Shown one piece after another: positions 17,053 through 22,781 of a DNA stretch of 22,781 nucleotides; within the stretch, counting starts at the first letter, position 1; every line of letters starts with the position of its first letter. The position numbers were made by a program, and so were the translations under genes. The notes under the pieces were generated by a model. The model was given only the letters and a program-made list of their open reading frames with translations, was not told where the DNA came from and did not search any database. This DNA comes from a virus. The DNA lies in the IMG/VR virus record IMGVR_UViG_3300034356_001229, positions 1 through 22,781 of that record; one strand, 5' to 3'.

Positions 17053-17502
17053 TTAAATTCTAGAGGCTACACTAGTATCTTGATTAAAAAATACATTTAA
17101 AACTAATGCTTGATTGAATGGAGTTACTGCCATTTCTACTTCTATTAGTATACCGTTGTCACGAGGATAAATATTTACATAGTTAAGTTGAAGTCTTGGA
17201 TCTAAACTAGCAACTCTTCTGACTTCAGTTTCTAACTGCTGCTGCGTATCAAAATTATTAGGCTCAAATACAAAACTCCAAAGAGTAGTTCCATATCCTG
17301 GTTGTCCTACTTTTTGTCCTAAGGGTATATTAAGTGCATTTATAAAGTCTTGAATAACTAGTTGACTATCCACCATTCTAAACTTTTTACCAAATACGAT
17401 AGGATCAGTTATACCGCCGGTGCCGGCATCACTACCGGGCCTAGCGTTAGTAGTTTTTGGTTTGTCTGCATTTATTGTACTGAATCCGATGTATGTTGGC
17501 AT
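17053..17502 (-). CDS. 25: Baseplate wedge protein gp25 (gpW/gp25 family)
   Basis: This 149-residue protein matches the gp25 family, small baseplate wedge proteins that connect the inner baseplate to the first sheath ring and are shared with P2 gpW and type VI TssE. Key features are the opening helix after KFRMVDSQLVIQDFINALN, the GYGTTLWSFVFEP core (about 69-81), the EVRRVASLDPRL helix-turn (about 93-104; the usual EPR-type motif appears as DPR) and a closing strand pair, GILIEVEMAV and LVLNVFF. The length is close to T4 gp25 (132) with a slightly longer N-terminus. The start at 17502 gives a 15-base gap after gp5. No clear Shine-Dalgarno is present, so translation may depend on coupling to gp5. 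Confidence 0.93.
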   Translation of the reverse strand: MPTYIGFSTINADKPKTTNARPGSDAGTGGITDPIVFGKKFRMVDSQLVIQDFINALNIPLGQKVGQPGYGTTLWSFVFEPNNFDTQQQLETEVRRVASLDPRLQLNYVNIYPRDNGILIEVEMAVTPFNQALVLNVFFNQDTSVASRI

Positions 17503-17517
17503 GATGTATTTATTCTT

Positions 17518-20500
17518 TTATTGTTGGTTACTTATTGCGTCTATTCTTGCTTGATAGTCTCTTTTCTTAGCAAATAGTGCATCAAGTTTTGCTTGTACTT
17601 CATCTTTTTTACGTTTAACTTCGGGATCGCCGGCTGGAGAATTTTGCTCTTCTGTTAATACAGCTATACCCTCTGTTTGTTTTACCCTTAATATTTGTAT
17701 ATTTACACCCTGTATCTTTTCTCTAAGATCAATTATTTCTCTGTCCACTCGTCTTATATCAGTTAAGCTTTGTACAGCCTGTCTAGAAACTTCTCCAGTA
17801 AAAGTTGGATTAGGTATTCCTGGATCTCCTAACAATGAAACTGTTTTCTGATTGATAGATTCTCTGTTAGTAGTGTTTACTGCAACTGATAATGTTCTAG
17901 ATTTTCCTTTGCCGCCAAACAATGATTTTACAGCAGAAATAGCAGACATTGCACCAGCAATAGATCCTATCGGCAATCCTGAAAGAGATTTTGCTAGTCC
18001 ACCTGATAATCCACTAGTTATACCTCCTAGTCCACCTGTTAAGCTACTAGTTATACCTCCTAGTCCACCTGTTAAGCTACTAGTTATACCTCCTAATCCG
18101 CCTGTTAAGCTACCGGTTATACCGCCTAGTCCACCTGATAATCCGCTAGTTAAACTGCTCAAGTCACCTGGTAATTTTGGAAGAGGTAAATTATTCATTG
18201 CAGAGCTAAAAGATCCAGTGACTAATGACGATATTTGACCAGATCCGGGAATGCTAGTTAAATTTGGTAATGCTTTATCAGTAAAAGATGCAATTGATTT
18301 CAATCCACCGGGCATATTGATTATCCCGCTAGCTATATTAGTAGATTCCAAGAGTGAAGTGCCAGTGAATCCCTGTAATGCTTGAGCACCTAACGAACTA
18401 ACGGGATTTAATTTACTAATAACATCTGCGCTAGCTTGCCCTACTACATTAGAAAGTGAATCAGAAACTATTTGCTGACTACTAACCGAAGTACCTAAAT
18501 TAGTAGCTACTCCAGCTCTGAAAGAAGGGAATGACAAGTTTATTGCAGAAAATGTAGAGCCCACAATACCGGTATTACTTGCTATCGGGCCACTAATACT
18601 TGGTGATATAGACATCGCATTTACTGCTTGTGAAATTCCGCCGAAGCCTTCTATTGTGTTTGTTGCTTCTGTCACAGATGCGGTAGCTAAACCTATGTCT
18701 CTTAGTACAGAAGAATCAGTAGTATTTTTATTAACTACAGTTCTTACTGTAGTTACTGTGTTACTTAAACCAGAGTTAACACCTGAAAAAACCACTCCTG
18801 CTATTTGACCTGATGTTTCTCTTCCTGTAATTACACCCGTATTAGTTAACGCTGTTTGTGATTGTCGCAGTGTTGTAACAACCGTGTTAGTTTGAGATTG
18901 TATTTGTCTAGTATAGGTACTTAAATTCTCTGCACCAGAGTTACCAGTAAACAATGTACTTGGCATAGCCTGCGTAATATTAGCCCCTGAACTTACTAAT
19001 GAATTAATTAGCCTATCTGATCCCGGTTTCAAGACACCAGCACTTGCTAGTTGCGCCGGGCTTTGTGCAAATGCTCCTATCGCAGCGATTCTTGACGAAC
19101 CCACATTTACTACGGATGCTCCTCGTTGTATAGCCGAAGATAGAGGTCCTGAAGCTGCTTGCTGAGCAGTAGCACCTATTAGTGCAGTAGTAGCTGAACT
19201 GTTTAAAGATTTGCTAATGGCTCCGGCAGTAGGCGAGGACAATGCAGTTGCTAGTCTTGCCGGCACAGCACCTGTTCTAAGTCCTGCTTGTACTACATTA
19301 GATAAAGCTGAACTAGGACCCTGAGGTAGTTGTGAAGAAGAACTTAGATCAACCTTTATGTCTACTCCTTGACCTGCATGAGCCCATGGCGCGTGAGCAG
19401 GTGCCCTAGATGTTACACTCATCAACTTACCAGGCGCTGCGGTAAATCCCTTTTGATTATCAAAAAGAGTATCAGTGTGCGCTATTAAAGGAGTAGGTGC
19501 TGCATCTAAAGGAATAATAGGAGATTTACCTGTGTTTAAATTTATTAGTCCTCCGTTTATAAAAGTTAATGCAGTACTTGAGAATGAAGCTATACCGGTA
19601 GCTTGAAGACTCATTGCTCCTAAAACTTTAGTTGTAACCATTCCTAAAGCAGAAGTTATTAAGTTCATACCTATAGATTGTGTTAATGATTTATCAGTGG
19701 CTATATTCATGTTTTCTGCATGAATATTTAAATTTTTAGCCGCGTGTATATTCAAGTCATTGTCAGCGTGTAAATTTAGATCACCGTGAGTTCTTAAGTT
19801 AATAGAATTTGTAGAGTAAATGTCTACTGTACCTTCTTTACCTAATTCTATATACGATTGTCCGTTGGAGTGTAGAACCATTAATGTTTGTCCGTCATCA
19901 CTCATAAGTATTTGATGACCTTTTGCTGTTCTTATTCGGACTAACTGATCTCTACCTATAACATCACCGTCATCCATTACAATAGAATGTCCGCCGCGTC
20001 TAGATATCACTCGTAATTTTTGATCAATGTTTGTTGGGTTATTTTTTATATTTTCAGCAATTGTTTCATCATCAAAACCTCCTTCATATATAGGTCTACC
20101 GGGTGTGCTTACTCCCCATCCCACTCTACTAGAAGTTTCTCGTTGTGCGCTTGATGATATCGGACCTCTCACTGGATCTCTTATTATACCTTGCTGTTCC
20201 ATGATAGCCGCTGTATAACTATGTACTGGTTTGGTTGCAGTTATAAAACCCGGCTTGTTAGATTCAGCTTGGTTATTTGTATTCATATTTGTAGTAGGTA
20301 GTCTGGGCGCCCCTCCGTAAGTAGAACCCTCGCTATCATTATTGAATGATACATTTTCTTGTTGATCGGTAAAAGTTGCACCAATAGCAGGAACCATATG
20401 TAAAGTTTCTGGGTCCGGTACGCACCCTATGTAAAAACCATAGTTTACATCCCCGTTAACAAAAACACAAATTACAGTAGTTCCTATATCGGGAGGGGCG

Positions 20501-20796
20501 TGCCACTCACCATATGACGATGGATTGTGTTTAAAATCTCCAGAACCCTCACTACTTGAAGTTGGTCTAACACTTCCAAAAAAGTTAGTCATATATCTCA
20601 CAGTTACCCAACCAGAAGAATTCTCTGGATCTAAACTGTTTAAACCGGATATGTAAACTTTAAGCCTACCTGCCCTGACAGGGTCAATATTATCTTTTAC
20701 TATACCAAACACAGGAGAAGACCTGATAAATGCTCCACCTGAGTCAGGTTTATATGCGTTCAATGTTCCTCTAGGTTTGAATACGTTTTCAGCCAT
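17518..20796 (-). CDS. 5: Central baseplate spike, gp5/VgrG type, with long C-terminal extension
   Basis: This 1,092-residue protein is the probable membrane-puncturing spike below the tail tube. Residues about 25-130 form the gp5-type OB fold (VFGIVKDNIDPVRAGRLKVY; GEWHAPPDIGTTVICVFVNG; YGFYIGCVPD). A linker follows, then RGGHSIVMDDGD (about 268) and beta-helix repeats at about 290-425 (VDIYSTNSINLRTHGDLNLH, DNDLNIH, KNLNIH). T4 gp5 has a lysozyme domain between OB fold and helix; no such domain is recognisable here. About 650 more residues follow: Ala/Ser-rich sequence, a PAQLASAGVLKPGS...TGRETSGQIA segment (578-680) like one I recall from phage structural proteins, the tandem repeat (880-934), a hydrophobic stretch (938-962) and a charged coiled coil (about 1005-1090). 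The ribosome site AAAGG overlaps the upstream stop. The ATG at 20796 is well placed. Confidence 0.9.
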   Translation of the reverse strand: MAENVFKPRGTLNAYKPDSGGAFIRSSPVFGIVKDNIDPVRAGRLKVYISGLNSLDPENSSGWVTVRYMTNFFGSVRPTSSSEGSGDFKHNPSSYGEWHAPPDIGTTVICVFVNGDVNYGFYIGCVPDPETLHMVPAIGATFTDQQENVSFNNDSEGSTYGGAPRLPTTNMNTNNQAESNKPGFITATKPVHSYTAAIMEQQGIIRDPVRGPISSSAQRETSSRVGWGVSTPGRPIYEGGFDDETIAENIKNNPTNIDQKLRVISRRGGHSIVMDDGDVIGRDQLVRIRTAKGHQILMSDDGQTLMVLHSNGQSYIELGKEGTVDIYSTNSINLRTHGDLNLHADNDLNIHAAKNLNIHAENMNIATDKSLTQSIGMNLITSALGMVTTKVLGAMSLQATGIASFSSTALTFINGGLINLNTGKSPIIPLDAAPTPLIAHTDTLFDNQKGFTAAPGKLMSVTSRAPAHAPWAHAGQGVDIKVDLSSSSQLPQGPSSALSNVVQAGLRTGAVPARLATALSSPTAGAISKSLNSSATTALIGATAQQAASGPLSSAIQRGASVVNVGSSRIAAIGAFAQSPAQLASAGVLKPGSDRLINSLVSSGANITQAMPSTLFTGNSGAENLSTYTRQIQSQTNTVVTTLRQSQTALTNTGVITGRETSGQIAGVVFSGVNSGLSNTVTTVRTVVNKNTTDSSVLRDIGLATASVTEATNTIEGFGGISQAVNAMSISPSISGPIASNTGIVGSTFSAINLSFPSFRAGVATNLGTSVSSQQIVSDSLSNVVGQASADVISKLNPVSSLGAQALQGFTGTSLLESTNIASGIINMPGGLKSIASFTDKALPNLTSIPGSGQISSLVTGSFSSAMNNLPLPKLPGDLSSLTSGLSGGLGGITGSLTGGLGGITSSLTGGLGGITSSLTGGLGGITSGLSGGLAKSLSGLPIGSIAGAMSAISAVKSLFGGKGKSRTLSVAVNTTNRESINQKTVSLLGDPGIPNPTFTGEVSRQAVQSLTDIRRVDREIIDLREKIQGVNIQILRVKQTEGIAVLTEEQNSPAGDPEVKRKKDEVQAKLDALFAKKRDYQARIDAISNQQ
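17995..18159 (-). repeat. Five 33-bp tandem repeats in the spike gene (11-residue units)
   Basis: Five contiguous 33-base units begin at 17995, 18028, 18061, 18094 and 18127. The second and third are identical and the others differ at a few bases. They encode 11-residue units of the form GGLGGITSSLT (variants GSLT, SGLS). The array is in frame, so unit number can change without disrupting the gene. The identical central units point to recent slippage or unequal recombination. The peptide is Gly/Ser/Thr/Leu-rich and probably forms a flexible or amphipathic segment. Confidence 0.95.
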
Positions 20797-20804
20797 TTTT
20801 TTAA

Positions 20805-20809
20805 CCTTT
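20805..20809 (-). promoter_or_regulatory. Ribosome binding site of the spike gene
   Basis: The minus strand reads AAAGG here, 8 bases before the ATG at 20796, and overlaps the TAA stop of the upstream gene. It is the clearest Shine-Dalgarno in the window, supports the chosen start, and suggests translational coupling of hub and spike. Confidence 0.7.
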
Positions 20810-22772
20810 AATCATCTGTTGTTGATGTTGTACCGAGTCTAAACGGTATTTGTATAGTAGATTCAGCAGGAACTGGATTAATTTGTGGTACTATATTAGT
20901 TACTAAGTTCTTAATAAATCCAGTATTGGACGTAGTTACATTACTGTTTGTTGTAGTGGGACCTGTTCCGGTAGTTTTAGGACCTATAGTAGAGTCAGTA
21001 AACTGGTAAGTCATTTTACATGTTAACACTTGTTTGAATACTCCTCCTGAAAAAGTACTGTCTACGTTTACTACTTGATAACTTATTCCTTTAATATTAG
21101 CTGTTTCCGGATAGTTCCAAAATCTAATTTGATCATTAATAGAAAGAGTGCCTGTATTGTAATTATAATCTTTTGCTTCTCTAAAATCTAATTCTATAAA
21201 AACTTGTCCGCCGTTAGCACTAATAGTAAAGTTGTTTGCTCCATAAAATTGATTGTAAACTTGATTAGGGCTATCTATTGTGTCTTCCATTAAAAAGTCC
21301 GGGTCGCCTAATATTGTTATCTTTGCCTCAGCAAAACTTTTAGGATCAGATAAATCAGTTAATACACTGTTTTCAGCAGCAAGGTTCGTATCTGTAGGGG
21401 CCCCGGTGTTATCTCCATTAACCGATTGAGTACCAAGAATACGAGGAGTTTCTGGTGCTATACCTGGACCTGAATTTTCATTTATATCCGGAAGATTATT
21501 TGGATTAAATATTATCATAAAATAATTGTTATCCAATCGCTGTTCGTATTCAAGCACTTCAGAATTTTGACCAGTATACCAGTATTCGTATCGTTTACTA
21601 GGTCCATAATATCCTATGCCAGGATTAGCTAACGGATTAATAATAACAGGGGTATCATACTTTTGTAGTACGTATGTTATGATATAAGCATAGTCTTTTA
21701 TTTTAGGATCCCATATACCACCAGAAACACGGGCGCTTAATGTATACCAAGAAAAGCTTTTACTAGAATTTGATATAATCCTTCTGTCGCGTTTAGTTGG
21801 ATCAGGTTCAAGATCGGTAGTTTGTATTTGTCTTAACGCATCTGTCAGATAACTGCTTTGTTTTATTATTTGACTTATTCCTTGCATTATAGAAATTTTT
21901 TCAAAAGTAAACTCTTTTTTAGTAGGATCATATGCTGCTCCCTGGCGTTCATTTACCTGATTGACAGTCAGAGCACCACTACCTGATGTTCTAAGTTTCT
22001 CTATATCACTATCATTAACTATAGATGCTTTTGCTATAGGATTATCTGTTGAATTTGGTGAATCCGGAAATCCATGGTATTCTAGCCTATAAAGAGTTGG
22101 CTTTATGTCATTATTATATTCTAATCTAAGTTGCTCATTATTAAGACCGTCTATTAGTTGTTGTAACGATTCCCCTACTGTACTTGCAGAAATAGAAACA
22201 GCATTATTTATAAATCCTTTTTTTGTGCCGAATCCGGTGTTTTGATCTATAGGGCTTGCTATAATATCATAAACAGTTGCTTTTCCGTCAATTTTAAATT
22301 TTATGTTTGTAATAGTTAAAAAGTAATACCTATTAAAAAGTCTGTTACTATCATTATTAAAATCTAGCGATACATCATCATATTGTTGATTACCCGACAT
22401 TAAGTTTCCATTCTTATCATACCCTAAAAACCCAACACTTAACACAAAAGGCATTCGTGTGGGATTATTAGGAAATGAAGTAGCAACAGCAAAACTATCT
22501 CTAGCTTTTTTTAAATTGCTTATAAAAGAAAATCCATATGGTTCTATAATCTTAAATGAAATATTAGTTACATTAGTAAATGTATGATTTGTTGCACCGG
22601 TTTTATTTTTTATTACTAAGTCATCTATATAATAATCTAGTTCAAATCCCGGTGCTGTATTAGAAGTAGTATTGTTTATGCCGCCGTTTTGTGCTACTAA
22701 GTAAGCGGTATTAGTGTCATTCAAAATAGTACCGTCTTTTGCATTAGTTGACCTAAACAAATCCATAAACAA
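20808..22772 (-). CDS. Putative baseplate hub protein (gp27 position), 5' end uncertain
   Basis: A protein of about 654 residues sits directly upstream of the spike, where a gp27/gpD-like hub that receives the spike would be expected. The N-terminal part has GFELDYYIDDLVIKN, then NISFKIIEPYGFSFISNL, PFVLSVGFLGYD and YYFLTITNIKFKIDG, a strand pattern suggesting a hub-type beta fold. The C-terminal half has ILGDPDFLMED, GGQVFIELDFREA, SINDQIRFW and GGVFKQVLTCKM, like late hub domains of large T4-like phages, followed by a Thr/Asn-rich tail. TTG at 22772 is one possible start; the ATG at 22766 (MDLFRST) is preferable. The frame stays open to the window edge, so a longer N-terminus cannot be excluded. 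Assignment to gp27 is by position and pattern, not by clear sequence identity. Confidence 0.6.
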   Translation of the reverse strand: MFMDLFRSTNAKDGTILNDTNTAYLVAQNGGINNTTSNTAPGFELDYYIDDLVIKNKTGATNHTFTNVTNISFKIIEPYGFSFISNLKKARDSFAVATSFPNNPTRMPFVLSVGFLGYDKNGNLMSGNQQYDDVSLDFNNDSNRLFNRYYFLTITNIKFKIDGKATVYDIIASPIDQNTGFGTKKGFINNAVSISASTVGESLQQLIDGLNNEQLRLEYNNDIKPTLYRLEYHGFPDSPNSTDNPIAKASIVNDSDIEKLRTSGSGALTVNQVNERQGAAYDPTKKEFTFEKISIMQGISQIIKQSSYLTDALRQIQTTDLEPDPTKRDRRIISNSSKSFSWYTLSARVSGGIWDPKIKDYAYIITYVLQKYDTPVIINPLANPGIGYYGPSKRYEYWYTGQNSEVLEYEQRLDNNYFMIIFNPNNLPDINENSGPGIAPETPRILGTQSVNGDNTGAPTDTNLAAENSVLTDLSDPKSFAEAKITILGDPDFLMEDTIDSPNQVYNQFYGANNFTISANGGQVFIELDFREAKDYNYNTGTLSINDQIRFWNYPETANIKGISYQVVNVDSTFSGGVFKQVLTCKMTYQFTDSTIGPKTTGTGPTTTNSNVTTSNTGFIKNLVTNIVPQINPVPAESTIQIPFRLGTTSTTDD

Positions 22773-22781
22773 TACTACTTC

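Noticed and set aside
17507-17514. Second late-promoter-like octamer (AATAAATA on the minus strand) before gp25
   Set aside because: It ends only 4 bases before the gp25 ATG, so a transcript from it would begin at or after the start codon; probably chance in AT-rich DNA.
17995-18159. CRISPR-like regular repeats
   Set aside because: Units are contiguous with no spacers and are in frame in the spike gene.
17852-18238. Plus-strand 128-codon frame with PPSPPVKLLVI repeats
   Set aside because: It is the mirror of the 33-bp repeats in the spike gene; the repeat pattern is fully explained by the minus-strand reading.
13603-22772. Type VI secretion or other contractile injection cluster instead of a phage
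   Set aside because: gp25, gp6 and a VgrG-like spike are shared with such systems, but the gp6 N-terminal signature is specifically T4-like and the large proteins fit marine T4-like phages. This is not fully excluded without head genes in view.

Overview
The window is a block of virion structural genes from an AT-rich T4-like myovirus. It most resembles marine forms that infect cyanobacteria, SAR11 or similar low-GC bacteria; that host range is inferred from composition and protein style, not shown directly. All credible genes lie on the minus strand, packed head to tail with gaps of 9 to 63 bases, and together form a baseplate and tail-hub module. No RNA gene, insertion sequence, CRISPR array or metabolic gene was seen.

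In transcription order (right to left) the layout is: (1) a hub-type protein at the right edge, its start unresolved because its frame is open to the window end; (2) a gp5/VgrG-type central spike with an OB fold and a beta-helix but no visible lysozyme domain, followed by a very long low-complexity extension carrying five 11-residue tandem repeats and a C-terminal coiled coil; (3) a gp25 baseplate wedge protein; (4) a gp6 baseplate wedge protein, long for its family; (5) a giant gene starting 9 bases after gp6 and filling the remaining 13.6 kb without a stop codon, giving at least 4,531 codons and running off the left edge.

The giant protein occupies the place gp7 has in T4 (immediately after gp6). 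Reading its frame shows a mosaic: a conserved N-terminal region, a cupredoxin-like motif, long tail-type regions, a short aromatic motif like chitin-binding modules, seven FG-GAP-like repeats that look like an integrin-type beta-propeller with other modules inserted between blades, and a C-terminal string of roughly 75-residue beta modules. It looks like a baseplate-anchored host-contact protein, which is an inference.

The only sizeable intergenic gap, between gp25 and gp6, has a perfect 8-bp inverted repeat. Its loop contains a late-promoter-like octamer and its 3' arm contains the likely gp6 ribosome binding site. The arrangement resembles the T4 scheme in which read-through transcripts hide a ribosome site that late transcripts expose. 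Together the genes would build the central hub and spike (hub protein, gp5), the surrounding wedges (gp25, gp6) and a large wedge-attached receptor-contact or scaffold protein.
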